A DNA stretch of 64,000 nt from Halichoerus grypus (taxonomy: Eukaryota; Chordata; Mammalia; Carnivora; Phocidae): assembly GCF_964656455.1 (NCBI RefSeq), contig NC_135715.1, forward strand, positions 80,702,414 through 80,766,413, read 5' to 3'. The notes under the pieces are model-generated. The model ran no database searches. It was not told the origin of the DNA and saw only the letters and a program-made list of their open reading frames with translations. Shown here one piece after another: positions 8,067 through 21,284 of this stretch (positions within the stretch are counted from its first letter, which is position 1; each line of letters starts with the position of its first letter). Both the position numbers and the translations under genes were made by a program.

Positions 8067-8295
8067 AACTCAAAGGAACAACTCTGTAGAGATTTCCTGC
8101 TTCGGCTAAAGTAGCCATGCCGGAGGGTGGACGCATTTTGCTGTGTGCATGCGTGAGCGCACTGCAAGTGAGTCCAGACCCATTTTCCGTGTGGGACTCA
8201 GGCCCCGGCAGAAGGCAGAACATGACTCCCCACTTGTTTCCTGAGGCTAGCACTGCGGCCCCACTTTTGCATGGAAGTCTAATAGCAAGCGTTCT
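8067..8295 (+). repeat. Monomer m17 (G type), host of the LINE-1 insertion
   Basis: 229 bp, the counterpart of m6. Its last 14 bases are the left target duplication. The LINE-1 of the next unit follows immediately. Confidence 0.85.
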
Positions 8296-8993
8296 TTTTT
8301 TTAATTATTATTTAATGTTTTTATTGTTATGTTAATCCCCATACATTACATCATTAGTTTTAGATATAGTGTTCCATGGTTCATTGTTTGTGCATAACAC
8401 CCAGTGCTCCATGCAGAACGTGCCCTGCTCAATACCCATCACCAGGCTAAGCCATCCTCCCAGCCCCCTCCCCTCTAGAACCCTCAGTTTGTTTTTCAGA
8501 GTCCATCATCTCTCATGGTTCTTCTCCCCCTCCGATTTTCCCCCCTTCATTCTTCCCCTCCTGCTGCATTCTTCTTCTTCTTTTTTTCTTTCTTAACATA
8601 TATTGCATTATTTGTTTCAGAGGTACAGATCTGAGATTCAACAGTCTTGCACAATTCACAGCGCTTACCAGAACACATACCCTCCACAGTGTCCATCACC
8701 CAGTCACCCCATCCCTCCCACCCCACCCCCCACTCTAGCAACCCTCAGTTTGTTTCCTGAGATTAAGAATTCCTCATATCAGTGAGGTCATATGATACAT
8801 GTCTTTCTCGGTTTGACTTATTTCGCTCAGCATGATACCCTCCAGTTCCATCCACGTCGTTGCAGATGGCAAGATCTCATTCCTTTTGATGGCTGCATAA
8901 TATTCCATTGTATATATATATACCCCCTCTTCTTTATCCATTCATCTGTTGGTGGACATGGCTCTTTCCACAGTTTGGCTATTGTGGACATTC
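8296..8993 (-). mobile_element. LINE-1 3'-end fragment, unit 3
   Basis: Same insertion as in unit 2 with identical ends, in (TA)6 form (698 bp). Target duplications 8282-8295 and 8994-9007. Confidence 0.95.
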
Positions 8994-11102
8994 ATAGCAA
9001 GCGTTCTAACTCGGAGAAACAACACTGAAGAGAAACCGTGCTTTAGCTACCGACGACCTCTATGTGGGAGGAAGCAGTTTAGGGTGTACGGTGGGTGAGA
9101 GCCTGGGGACGGGTTCCGTTTCGTGAAATCGAGGGAGAGACAGGCCGGAGAGAAGGCAGCTCTCAACTCAAACCATGGTTATGGGGCTAGTACCGTTGCC
9201 CCGGGTGTGTGTGCAGGCTTCATGAAAACTGCCTAACTCGAAGGAAAAACTCGCTGGAGAATCCATGCTTCAGCTAAAAGAGCCGCTCCTGAGGGTGGAA
9301 GCATTTTGTTGTGTGCGTGCATGAGAGCACTGCAAGGGAGTCCAAAGCTTTTTGTGAATGAGCCTCAGGCCCCAGCAGAAGGCAGAACACGACTCCCCAT
9401 GTATTTCATCACGCTAGCACGGCAGCCCCACTTTTGCATGGAAGTCTAACAGCTAGTGTTCTCACTCGAAGAAACAACACTGTAGAGAAACCGTGCTTTA
9501 GCTACCGTCGACCTCTAGACGGAGGAAGCATTACACGGAGTACCGTGGCTGAGAGCCTGGGGAACGGGTTCCATACGTGAAACCAAGGGAGAAATAGGTC
9601 CGGGCACAAGGCACCTCTGGACTCAGCTCTTGCTACCTGAAGCTAAGACTACTGCTCCATGTGTGCTTGGAATGCTATGTGCTCGACCCTGACTGGGAAG
9701 AAACAAGCCTGTAAAGAATCCCAGCTGCAGCTCATTCGCCTACCAGGCTACTAACACCAAGAATCAATGCTGTAGCCTTACTGCGCTTTAGCTACCATTG
9801 CCGTTCCTGAAGCCGCAGGAGTTGTATAGTGCTCGTGTATGAGAGACCGGGGAAAGGGTCCCATACGTGAAATGGAGTGAGAAACAGGCCGGTGCGGAAG
9901 GCAGCTCTCAACTCACCTCTTGTTTATGAGGCTAGTCCCCTTGCCCCGGGTGTGCCTGCAGGCCATAAGCCAACCACCTAACTCAAAGGAACAACTCTGT
10001 AGGGAATTCCTGCTTCGGCTAAAAGAGCCATGCCTCAGGGTGGACGCATTGTGTGGTGTGCATGCGTGAGTGCACAGCAAGGGAGTCCAAAACCATTTTC
10101 CTTGTGAGACCCAGGCCCCGGAAGAAGCCAGAACACGACTCCCCACTTGCTCCATGAAACTACTACTGCGGCCCCACTTTTGAATGGAAGTCTAATAGCT
10201 AGCTTTCTAACTCGAACAAACAACACTGTAGACAAACCGTGCTTTAGCTACCGTCGACCTCTCTGTGGGCGAAGCAGTTTAGGGTGTACTGTGGCTGAGA
10301 GCCTGGGGACGGTTTCAATATCGTAATATCGGGGGAGAGACAGGCCGGTACAGAAGGCAGCTCTCAACCCACATCATGGTTATGGGGCTAGTACCGTTGC
10401 CCAGGGTAAACACAGCCACCTAACTCGAAGGAGAATCTCGGTTCAGAGCTTGTGCGTCAGGTCAAACAGCTGCTCCTGAGGGTGGCAGCATTTTGTTGTG
10501 TGCGTGCGTGAGAGCACTGCAAGGAAGTCCAAAGCTTTTTGCGAGCGAGACTCAGGCCCCAGCGAAAGGCAGAACACGACTCCCCATGTGTTTCATCACG
10601 CTAGCACGGCAGCCCCACTTTTGCATGGAAGTCTAATAGCTAGCGTTCTAACTCGAAGAAACTACACAGCAGAGAAACCGTGCTTTAGCTACCGTCGACC
10701 TCTCTGTGGGCGAAGCAGTTTAGGGTGTACTGTGGCTGAGAGCCTGGGCACAGTTTCAATATCATAATATCGGGGAGAGGCAGGCCGGTACAGAAGGCAG
10801 CTCTCAACACACATCATGGTTATGGGGCTGCTACCGTTCGCCAGGGTGTGTGTGCAGGCTTCAACACAGCCACCTAACTCGAAGGAAAACTTGATTGAGA
10901 GCCTGTGCTTCAGGTAAAACAGGTGCTCCTGAGGGTGGCAGCATTTTGTTGTGTGCGTGCGTGAGAGTAGTGCAAGGGAGTCCAAAGCTTTTTGCGAGTG
11001 AGACTCAGGCCCCAGCAAAAGGCAGAACACGACTCCCCATGTGTTTGACCAAGCTAGCACGGCAGCCCCACATTTGCATGGCAGTCTAATAGCTAGCGTT
11101 CT

Positions 11103-11556
11103 AACTCGAAGAAACAACACTGTAGAGAAACCGTGCTTTAGCTACCGTCGACCTCTCTGTGGGCGGAGCAGTTTAGGGTGTACTGTGGCTGAGAGCCTGG
11201 GGACGGTTTCAATATCGTAATATCGGGGAGAGACAGGCCGGTACAGAAGGCAGCTCTTAACTCACATCCTGGTTATGGGGCTAGTACCATTCGAGAGGGT
11301 GTGTGTGCCGCCTTAAACACAGCCACCTAACTCGAAGGAAAAACTCGGTTGAGAGCCTGTGCTGCAGGTAAAACAGCTGCTCCTGAGGGTGGCAGCATTT
11401 TGTGGTGTGCGTGCGTGAGAGCACTGCAAGGGAGTCCAAAGCTTTTTGCGAGTGAGACTCAGGCCCCTGCGAAAGGCAGAACACGACTCCCCATGTGTTT
11501 GACCAAGCTAGCACGGCAGCCCCACATTTGCATGGCAGTCTAATAGCTAGCGTTCT
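11103..11556 (+). repeat. 454-bp AB block, unit 3 (single)
   Basis: Same block between m10 and m13. Confidence 0.92.
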
Positions 11557-12703
11557 AACTCGAAGAAACAACACGGTAGAGAAATCGTGCTTTAGCTACC
11601 ATCCACGTCTCTGAGGGAGGAAGCACTTTCCAGGCTACCGTGGGTGAGAGCCTGGGGAACGGGTTCCTTACGTGAGACCGAGGGAGAAGAAGTCCGGGCC
11701 AGAAGGCACCTCTCGACTCAGCTCTTGTTACCTGAAGCTAACACTACTGCTCCATGTGTGCATAGGAATGCTAAGTGCTCCACACTGTTTTGGCAGAAAG
11801 AAGCCGGTCAAGAATCCCAGCTTCAGCTCATTCGCCTCTCCACAGGGTGGCAGGATTTTCAACTCTGCTTGAGTGCAAACCCGGGGAATGAGTCCCAGCA
11901 GAATTCCGAGGCAGAAATAAGCATGGGCAGGAGGCAGCTATCGACTCAACTCTTGTTTCGGGAAACTAGATCGGCTCTCCCGTGTGTGCGTGTAGTCCTA
12001 AGTGCCATCCACCCAACGGAAAGGAACAAAAGTGCGGAGGACCCGTGCCTCAGCAAAGATCGCCCTTCCTGAGCGTGCACTTCATCTGTTGTGTGTTTTT
12101 GTGAAAGCATGAGAAATGGAACCTAAACGTAACTCGGAGTGAGAAGCAGGCCTGGAAGGAAGGCTGCTGTCGACTCCCCTCTTGTTTGAGGAGATTAGCA
12201 CTGCTGTACCCTGTGTGCCTGGAAGCCTAGTTCCCAGGCTACTAACACCAAGAATCAATGCTATAGAGTTACTGCGCTTGAGTTAACATTGCCGTTCCTG
12301 AAGCCAGAGGAATTTGACAGTGCTCGTGTCTGTCTGAGAGCCCGGGGAAAGGGTCCCATACGTGAAATGGAGTGAGAAACAGGCCGGAGCGGAAGGCAGT
12401 TCTCAACTCACCTCTTGTTTATGAGGCTAGTACCCTTGCCCCGGGTGTGCCTGCAGGGCTAAAGCCAACCACCTAACTCAAAGGAACAACTCTGTAGAGA
12501 TTTCCTGCTTCGGCTAAAGTAGCCATGCCGGAGGGTGGACGCATTTTGCTGTGTGCATGCGTGAGCGCACTGCAAGTGAGTCCAGACCCATTTTCCGTGT
12601 GGGACTCAGGCCCCGGCAGAAGGCAGAACATGACTCCCCACTTGTTTCCTGAGGCTAGCACTGCGGCCCCACTTTTGCATGGAAGTCTAATAGCAAGCGT
12701 TCT

Positions 12704-13403
12704 TTTTTTTAATTATTATTTAATGTTTTTATTGTTATGTTAATCCCCATACATTACATCATTAGTTTTAGATATAGTGTTCCATGGTTCATTGTTTGTG
12801 CATAACACCCAGTGCTCCATGCAGAACGTGCCCTGCTCAATACCCATCACCAGGCTAAGCCATCCTCCCAGCCCCCTCCCCTCTAGAACCCTCAGTTTGT
12901 TTTTCAGAGTCCATCATCTCTCATGGTTCTTCTCCCCCTCCGATTTTCCCCCCTTCATTCTTCCCCTCCTGCTACATTCTTCTTCTTCTTTTTTTCTTTC
13001 TTAACATATATTGCATTATTTGTTTCAGAGGTACAGATCTGAGATTCAACAGTCTTGCACAATTCACAGCGCTTACCAGAACACATACCCTCCACAGTGT
13101 CCAACACCCAGTGACCCCATCCCTCCCACCCCACCCCCCACTCTAGCAACCCTCAGTTTGTTTCCTGAGATTAAGAATTCCTCATATCAGTGAGGTCATA
13201 TGATACATGTCTTTCTCGGTTTGACTTATTTCGCTCAGCATGATACCCTCCAGTTCCATCCACGTCGTTGCAGATGGCAAGATCTCATTCCTTTTGATGG
13301 CTGCATAATATTCCATTGTATATATATATATACCCCCTCTTCTTTATCCATTCATCTGTTGGTGGACATGGCTCTTTCCACAGTTTGGCTATTGTGGACA
13401 TTC
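12704..13403 (-). mobile_element. LINE-1 3'-end fragment, unit 4 (haplotype of units 4-7)
   Basis: Same ends. Three linked base changes (12974 G to A, 13104 T to A, 13113 C to G) distinguish the copies of units 4-7 from all others. Target duplications 12690-12703 and 13404-13417. Confidence 0.95.
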
Positions 13404-15512
13404 ATAGCAAGCGTTCTAACTCGGAGAAACAACACTGAAGAGAAACCGTGCTTTAGCTACCGACGACCTCTATGTGGGAGGAAGCAGTTTAGGGTGTACG
13501 GTGGGTGAGAGCCTGGGGACGGGTTCCGTTTCGTGAAATCGAGGGAGAGACAGGCCGGAGAGAAGGCAGCTCTCAACTCAAACCATGGTTATGGGGCTAG
13601 TACCGTTGCCCCGGGTGTGTGTGCAGGCTTCATGAAAACTGCCTAACTCGAAGGAAAAACTCGCTGGAGAATCCATGCTTCAGCTAAAAGAGCCGCTCCT
13701 GAGGGTGGAAGCATTTTGTTGTGTGCGTGCATGAGAGCACTGCAAGGGAGTCCAAAGCTTTTTGTGAATGAGCCTCAGGCCCCAGCAGAAGGCAGAACAC
13801 GACTCCCCATGTATTTCATCATGCTAGCACGGCAGCCCCACTTTTGCATGGAAGTCTAACAGCTAGTGTTCTCACTCGAAGAAACAACACTGTAGAGAAA
13901 CCGTGCTTTAGCTACCGTCGACCTCTAGACGGAGGAAGCATTACACGGAGTACCGTGGCTGAGAGCCTGGGGAACGGGTTCCATACGTGAAACCAAGGGA
14001 GAAATAGGTCCGGGCACAAGGCACCTCTGGACTCAGCTCTTGCTACCTGAAGCTAAGACTACTGCTCCATGTGTGCTTGGAATGCTATGTGCTCGACCCT
14101 GACTGGGAAGAAACAAGCCTGTAAAGAATCCCAGCTGCAGCTCATTCGCCTACCAGGCTACTAACACCAAGAATCAATGCTGTAGCCTTACTGCGCTTTA
14201 GCTACCATTGCCGTTCCTGAAGCCGCAGGAGTTGTATAGTGCTCGTGTATGAGAGACCGGGGAAAGGGTCCCATACGTGAAATGGAGTGAGAAACAGGCC
14301 GGTGCGGAAGGCAGCTCTCAACTCACCTCTTGTTTATGAGGCTAGTCCCCTTGCCCCGGGTGTGCCTGCAGGCCATAAGCCAACCACCTAACTCAAAGGA
14401 ACAACTCTGTAGGGAATTCCTGCTTCGGCTAAAAGAGCCATGCCTCAGGGTGGACGCATTGTGTGGTGTGCATGCGTGAGTGCACAGCAAGGGAGTCCAA
14501 AACCATTTTCCTTGTGAGACCCAGGCCCCGGAAGAAGCCAGAACACGACTCCCCACTTGCTCCATGAAACTACTACTGCGGCCCCACTTTTGAATGGAAG
14601 TCTAATAGCTAGCTTTCTAACTCGAACAAACAACACTGTAGACAAACCGTGCTTTAGCTACCGTCGACCTCTCTGTGGGCGAAGCAGTTTAGGGTGTACT
14701 GTGGCTGAGAGCCTGGGGACGGTTTCAATATCGTAATATCGGGGGAGAGACAGGCCGGTACAGAAGGCAGCTCTCAACCCACATCATGGTTATGGGGCTA
14801 GTACCGTTGCCCAGGGTAAACACAGCCACCTAACTCGAAGGAGAATCTCGGTTCAGAGCTTGTGCGTCAGGTCAAACAGCTGCTCCTGAGGGTGGCAGCA
14901 TTTTGTGGTGTGCGTGCGTGAGAGCACTGCAAGGAAGTCCAAAGCTTTTTGCGAGCGAGACTCAGGCCCCAGCGAAAGGCAGAACACGACTCCCCATGTG
15001 TTTCATCACGCTAGCACGGCAGCCCCACTTTTGCATGGAAGTCTAATAGCTAGCGTTCTAACTCGAAGAAACTACACAGCAGAGAAACCGTGCTTTAGCT
15101 ACCGTCGACCTCTCTGTGGGCGAAGCAGTTTAGGGTGTACTGTGGCTGAGAGCCTGGGCACAGTTTCAATATCATAATATCGGGGAGAGGCAGGCCGGTA
15201 CAGAAGGCAGCTCTCAACACACATCATGGTTATGGGGCTGCTACCGTTCGCCAGGGTGTGTGTGCAGGCTTCAACACAGCCACCTAACTCGAAGGAAAAC
15301 TTGATTGAGAGCCTGTGCTTCAGGTAAAACAGGTGCTCCTGAGGGTGGCAGCATTTTGTTGTGTGCGTGCGTGAGAGTAGTGCAAGGGAGTCCAAAGCTT
15401 TTTGCGAGTGAGACTCAGGCCCCAGCAAAAGGCAGAACACGACTCCCCATGTGTTTGACCAAGCTAGCACGGCAGCCCCACATTTGCATGGCAGTCTAAT
15501 AGCTAGCGTTCT

Positions 15513-15966
15513 AACTCGAAGAAACAACACTGTAGAGAAACCGTGCTTTAGCTACCGTCGACCTCTCTGTGGGCGGAGCAGTTTAGGGTGTACTGTGGCT
15601 GAGAGCCTGGGGACGGTTTCAATATCGTAATATCGGGGAGAGACAGGCCGGTACAGAAGGCAGCTCTTAACTCACATCCTGGTTATGGGGCTAGTACCAT
15701 TCGAGAGGGTGTGTGTGCCGCCTTAAACACAGCCACCTAACTCGAAGGAAAAACTCGGTTGAGAGCCTGTGCTGCAGGTAAAACAGCTGCTCCTGAGGGT
15801 GGCAGCATTTTGTGGTGTGCGTGCGTGAGAGCACTGCAAGGGAGTCCAAAGCTTTTTGCGAGTGAGACTCAGGCCCCTGCGAAAGGCAGAACACGACTCC
15901 CCATGTGTTTGACCAAGCTAGCACGGCAGCCCCACATTTGCATGGCAGTCTAATAGCTAGCGTTCT
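15513..15966 (+). repeat. 454-bp AB block, unit 4, copy 1 of 2
   Basis: Directly followed by a second copy at a spacing of exactly 454 bp. Confidence 0.93.
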
Positions 15967-16420
15967 AACTCGAAGAAACAACACTGTAGGGAAACCGTGC
16001 TTTAGCTACCGTCGACCTCTCTGTGGGCGGAGCAGTTTAGGGTGTACTGTGGCTGAGAGCCTGGGGACGGTTTCAATATCGTAATATCGGGGAGAGACAG
16101 GCCGGTACAGAAGGCAGCTCTTAACTCACATCCTGGTTATGGGGCTAGTACCATTCGAGAGGGTGTGTGTGCCGCCTTAAACACAGCCACCTAACTCGAA
16201 GGAAAAACTCGGTTGAGAGCCTGTGCTGCAGGTAAAACAGCTGCTCCTGAGGGTGGCAGCATTTTGTGGTGTGCGTGCGTGAGAGCACTGCAAGGGAGTC
16301 CAAAGCTTTTTGCGAGTGAGACTCAGGCCCCTGCGAAAGGCAGAACACGACTCCCCATGTGTTTGACCAAGCTAGCACGGCAGCCCCACATTTGCATGGC
16401 AGTCTAATAGCTAGCGTTCT
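15967..16420 (+). repeat. 454-bp AB block, unit 4, copy 2 of 2
   Basis: Marked by 'gtaggg' at 15990, a variant seen otherwise only in the second copy of unit 5. Confidence 0.93.
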
Positions 16421-17567
16421 AACTCGAAGAAACAACACGGTAGAGAAATCGTGCTTTAGCTACCATCCACGTCTCTGAGGGAGGAAGCACTTTCCAGGCT
16501 ACCGTGGGTGAGAGCCTGGGGAACGGGTTCCTTACGTGAGACCGAGGGAGAAGAAGTCCGGGCCAGAAGGCACCTCTCGACTCAGCTCTTGTTACCTGAA
16601 GCTAACACTACTGCTCCATGTGTGCATAGGAATGCTAAGTGCTCCACACTGTTTTGGCAGAAAGAAGCCGGTCAAGAATCCCAGCTTCAGCTCATTCGCC
16701 TCTCCACAGGGTGGCAGGATTTTCAACTCTGCTTGAGTGCAAACCCGGGGAATGAGTCCCAGCAGAATTCCGAGGCAGAAATAAGCATGGGCAGGAGGCA
16801 GCTATCGACTCAACTCTTGTTTCGGGAAACTAGATCGGCTCTCCCGTGTGTGCGTGTAGTCCTAAGTGCCATCCACCCAACGGAAAGGAACAAAAGTGCG
16901 GAGGACCCGTGCCTCAGCAAAGATCGCCCTTCCTGAGCGTGCACTTCATCTGTTGTGTGTTTTTGTGAAAGCATGAGAAATGGAACCTAAACGTAACTCG
17001 GAGTGAGAAGCAGGCCTGGAAGGAAGGCTGCTGTCGACTCCCCTCTTGTTTGAGGAGATTAGCACTGCTGTACCCTGTGTGCCTGGAAGCCTAGTTCCCA
17101 GGCTACTAACACCAAGAATCAATGCTATAGAGTTACTGCGCTTGAGTTAACATTGCCGTTCCTGAAGCCAGAGGAATTTGACAGTGCTCGTGTCTGTCTG
17201 AGAGCCCGGGGAAAGGGTCCCATACGTGAAATGGAGTGAGAAACAGGCCGGAGCGGAAGGCAGTTCTCAACTCACCTCTTGTTTATGAGGCTAGTACCCT
17301 TGCCCCGGGTGTGCCTGCAGGGCTAAAGCCAACCACCTAACTCAAAGGAACAACTCTGTAGAGATTTCCTGCTTCGGCTAAAGTAGCCATGCCGGAGGGT
17401 GGACGCATTTTGCTGTGTGCATGCGTGAGCGCACTGCAAGTGAGTCCAGACCCATTTTCCGTGTGGGACTCAGGCCCCGGCAGAAGGCAGAACATGACTC
17501 CCCACTTGTTTCCTGAGGCTAGCACTGCGGCCCCACTTTTGCATGGAAGTCTAATAGCAAGCGTTCT

Positions 17568-18267
17568 TTTTTTTAATTATTATTTAATGTTTTTATTGTT
17601 ATGTTAATCCCCATACATTACATCATTAGTTTTAGATATAGTGTTCCATGGTTCATTGTTTGTGCATAACACCCAGTGCTCCATGCAGAACGTGCCCTGC
17701 TCAATACCCATCACCAGGCTAAGCCATCCTCCCAGCCCCCTCCCCTCTAGAACCCTCAGTTTGTTTTTCAGAGTCCATCATCTCTCATGGTTCTTCTCCC
17801 CCTCCGATTTTCCCCCCTTCATTCTTCCCCTCCTGCTACATTCTTCTTCTTCTTTTTTTCTTTCTTAACATATATTGCATTATTTGTTTCAGAGGTACAG
17901 ATCTGAGATTCAACAGTCTTGCACAATTCACAGCGCTTACCAGAACACATACCCTCCACAGTGTCCAACACCCAGTGACCCCATCCCTCCCACCCCACCC
18001 CCCACTCTAGCAACCCTCAGTTTGTTTCCTGAGATTAAGAATTCCTCATATCAGTGAGGTCATATGATACATGTCTTTCTCGGTTTGACTTATTTCGCTC
18101 AGCATGATACCCTCCAGTTCCATCCACGTCGTTGCAGATGGCAAGATCTCATTCCTTTTGATGGCTGCATAATATTCCATTGTATATATATATATACCCC
18201 CTCTTCTTTATCCATTCATCTGTTGGTGGACATGGCTCTTTCCACAGTTTGGCTATTGTGGACATTC
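17568..18267 (-). mobile_element. LINE-1 3'-end fragment, unit 5
   Basis: Units 4-7 haplotype, (TA)7, target duplications 17554-17567 and 18268-18281. Confidence 0.95.
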
Positions 18268-20376
18268 ATAGCAAGCGTTCTAACTCGGAGAAACAACACT
18301 GAAGAGAAACCGTGCTTTAGCTACCGACGACCTCTATGTGGGAGGAAGCAGTTTAGGGTGTACGGTGGGTGAGAGCCTGGGGACGGGTTCCGTTTCGTGA
18401 AATCGAGGGAGAGACAGGCCGGAGAGAAGGCAGCTCTCAACTCAAACCATGGTTATGGGGCTAGTACCGTTGCCCCGGGTGTGTGTGCAGGCTTCATGAA
18501 AACTGCCTAACTCGAAGGAAAAACTCGCTGGAGAATCCATGCTTCAGCTAAAAGAGCCGCTCCTGAGGGTGGAAGCATTTTGTTGTGTGCGTGCATGAGA
18601 GCACTGCAAGGGAGTCCAAAGCTTTTTGTGAATGAGCCTCAGGCCCCAGCAGAAGGCAGAACACGACTCCCCATGTATTTCATCACGCTAGCACGGCAGC
18701 CCCACTTTTGCATGGAAGTCTAACAGCTAGTGTTCTCACTCGAAGAAACAACACTGTAGAGAAACCGTGCTTTAGCTACCGTCGACCTCTAGACGGAGGA
18801 AGCATTACACGGAGTACCGTGGCTGAGAGCCTGGGGAACGGGTTCCATACGTGAAACCAAGGGAGAAATAGGTCCGGGCACAAGGCACCTCTGGACTCAG
18901 CTCTTGCTACCTGAAGCTAAGACTACTGCTCCATGTGTGCTTGGAATGCTATGTGCTCGACCCTGACTGGGAAGAAACAAGCCTGTAAAGAATCCCAGCT
19001 GCAGCTCATTCGCCTACCAGGCTACTAACACCAAGAATCAATGCTGTAGCCTTACTGCGCTTTAGCTACCATTGCCGTTCCTGAAGCCGCAGGAGTTGTA
19101 TAGTGCTCGTGTATGAGAGACCGGGGAAAGGGTCCCATACGTGAAATGGAGTGAGAAACAGGCCGGTGCGGAAGGCAGCTCTCAACTCACCTCTTGTTTA
19201 TGAGGCTAGTCCCCTTGCCCCGGGTGTGCCTGCAGGCCATAAGCCAACCACCTAACTCAAAGGAACAACTCTGTAGGGAATTCCTGCTTCGGCTAAAAGA
19301 GCCATGCCTCAGGGTGGACGCATTGTGTGGTGTGCATGCGTGAGTGCACAGCAAGTGAGTCCAAAACCATTTTCCTTGTGAGACCCAGGCCCCGGAAGAA
19401 GCCAGAACACGACTCCCCACTTGCTCCATGAAACTACTACTGCGGCCCCACTTTTGAATGGAAGTCTAATAGCTAGCTTTCTAACTCGAACAAACAACAC
19501 TGTAGACAAACCGTGCTTTAGCTACCGTCGACCTCTCTGTGGGCGAAGCAGTTTAGGGTGTACTGTGGCTGAGAGCCTGGGGACGGTTTCAATATCGTAA
19601 TATCGGGGGAGAGACAGGCCGGTACAGAAGGCAGCTCTCAACCCACATCATGGTTATGGGGCTAGTACCGTTGCCCAGGGTAAACACAGCCACCTAACTC
19701 GAAGGAGAATCTCGGTTCAGAGCTTGTGCGTCAGGTCAAACAGCTGCTCCTGAGGGTGGCAGCATTTTGTTGTGTGCGTGCGTGAGAGCACTGCAAGGAA
19801 GTCCAAAGCTTTTTGCGAGCGAGACTCAGGCCCCAGCGAAAGGCAGAACACGACTCCCCATGTGTTTCATCACGCTAGCACGGCAGCCCCACTTTTGCAT
19901 GGAAGTCTAATAGCTAGCGTTCTAACTCGAAGAAACTACACAGCAGAGAAACCGTGCTTTAGCTACCGTCGACCTCTCTGTGGGCGAAGCAGTTTAGGGT
20001 GTACTGTGGCTGAGAGCCTGGGCACAGTTTCAATATCATAATATCGGGGAGAGGCAGGCCGGTACAGAAGGCAGCTCTCAACACACATCATGGTTATGGG
20101 GCTGCTACCGTTCGCCAGGGTGTGTGTGCAGGCTTCAACACAGCCACCTAACTCGAAGGAAAACTTGATTGAGAGCCTGTGCTTCAGGTAAAACAGGTGC
20201 TCCTGAGGGTGGCAGCATTTTGTTGTGTGCGTGCGTGAGAGTAGTGCAAGGGAGTCCAAAGCTTTTTGCGAGTGAGACTCAGGCCCCAGCAAAAGGCAGA
20301 ACACGACTCCCCATGTGTTTGACCAAGCTAGCACGGCAGCCCCACATTTGCATGGCAGTCTAATAGCTAGCGTTCT

Positions 20377-20830
20377 AACTCGAAGAAACAACACTGTAGA
20401 GAAACCGTGCTTTAGCTACCGTCGACCTCTCTGTGGGCGGAGCAGTTTAGGGTGTACTGTGGCTGAGAGCCTGGGGACGGTTTCAATATCGTAATATCGG
20501 GGAGAGACAGGCCGGTACAGAAGGCAGCTCTTAACTCACATCCTGGTTATGGGGCTAGTACCATTCGAGAGGGTGTGTGTGCCGCCTTAAACACAGCCAC
20601 CTAACTCGAAGGAAAAACTCGGTTGAGAGCCTGTGCTGCAGGTAAAACAGCTGCTCCTGAGGGTGGCAGCATTTTGTGGTGTGCGTGCGTGAGAGCACTG
20701 CAAGGGAGTCCAAAGCTTTTTGCGAGTGAGACTCAGGCCCCTGCGAAAGGCAGAACACGACTCCCCATGTGTTTGACCAAGCTAGCACGGCAGCCCCACA
20801 TTTGCATGGCAGTCTAATAGCTAGCGTTCT
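20377..20830 (+). repeat. 454-bp AB block, unit 5, copy 1 of 2
   Basis: Ordinary 'gtagag' start. Confidence 0.93.
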
Positions 20831-21284
20831 AACTCGAAGAAACAACACTGTAGGGAAACCGTGCTTTAGCTACCGTCGACCTCTCTGTGGGCGGAGCAGT
20901 TTAGGGTGTACTGTGGCTGAGAGCCTGGGGACGGTTTCAATATCGTAATATCGGGGAGAGACAGGCCGGTACAGAAGGCAGCTCTTAACTCACATCCTGG
21001 TTATGGGGCTAGTACCATTCGAGAGGGTGTGTGTGCCGCCTTAAACACAGCCACCTAACTCGAAGGAAAAACTCGGTTGAGAGCCTGTGCTGCAGGTAAA
21101 ACAGCTGCTCCTGAGGGTGGCAGCATTTTGTGGTGTGCGTGCGTGAGAGCACTGCAAGGGAGTCCAAAGCTTTTTGCGAGTGAGACTCAGGCCCCTGCGA
21201 AAGGCAGAACACGACTCCCCATGTGTTTGACCAAGCTAGCACGGCAGCCCCACATTTGCATGGCAGTCTAATAGCTAGCGTTCT
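20831..21284 (+). repeat. 454-bp AB block, unit 5, copy 2 of 2
   Basis: Carries the 'gtaggg' mark at 20854, as in unit 4. Confidence 0.93.

Larger units (their letters stand above)
3886..8295 (+). repeat. Higher-order unit 2 (4410 bp; reference unit)
   Basis: First complete unit, used here for the detailed dissection. It contains LINE-1 3886-4585, right target duplication 4586-4599, cassette 1 4600-5800 (monomers m1-m6) and cassette 2 5801-8295 (m7-m17). It has one 454-bp m11-m12 block. Its private variant is 'cagggtttt' instead of 'caggatttt' near 7445. It shares the A allele in 'aacactact' (m13) with units 3-7. Confidence 0.96.
5801..8295 (+). repeat. Cassette 2 of reference unit (m7-m17)
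   Basis: 2495 bp: three AB dimers (m7-m8, m9-m10, m11-m12), then an uninterrupted C-D-E-F-G run (m13-m17). It ends in the left LINE-1 target duplication of unit 3. The number of AB dimers varies between units (two to four). No gene is present. Confidence 0.85.
8296..12703 (+). repeat. Higher-order unit 3 (4408 bp)
   Basis: LINE-1 8296-8993, cassette 1 9008-10208, cassette 2 10209-12703. It is two bases shorter than unit 2 because the TA tract is (TA)6 at 8911-8922. It is the first unit with 'gccagaagg' rather than 'gccacaagg' in m13, a variant seen in units 3-6. Confidence 0.95.
12704..17567 (+). repeat. Higher-order unit 4 (4864 bp, two 454-bp blocks)
   Basis: LINE-1 12704-13403, cassette 1 13418-14618, cassette 2 14619-17567. 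The AB dimer m11-m12 is present twice (15513-15966 and 15967-16420). The second copy starts with a distinctive 'gtaggg' (normally 'gtagag') at 15990, shared only with unit 5. It is the first unit with the three-base LINE-1 haplotype (12974 A, 13104 A, 13113 G) found in units 4-7. In m8 it has 'ttgtggtg' at 14907, as in unit 14. A T near 13822 ('atcatgctag') is private. Confidence 0.95.
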
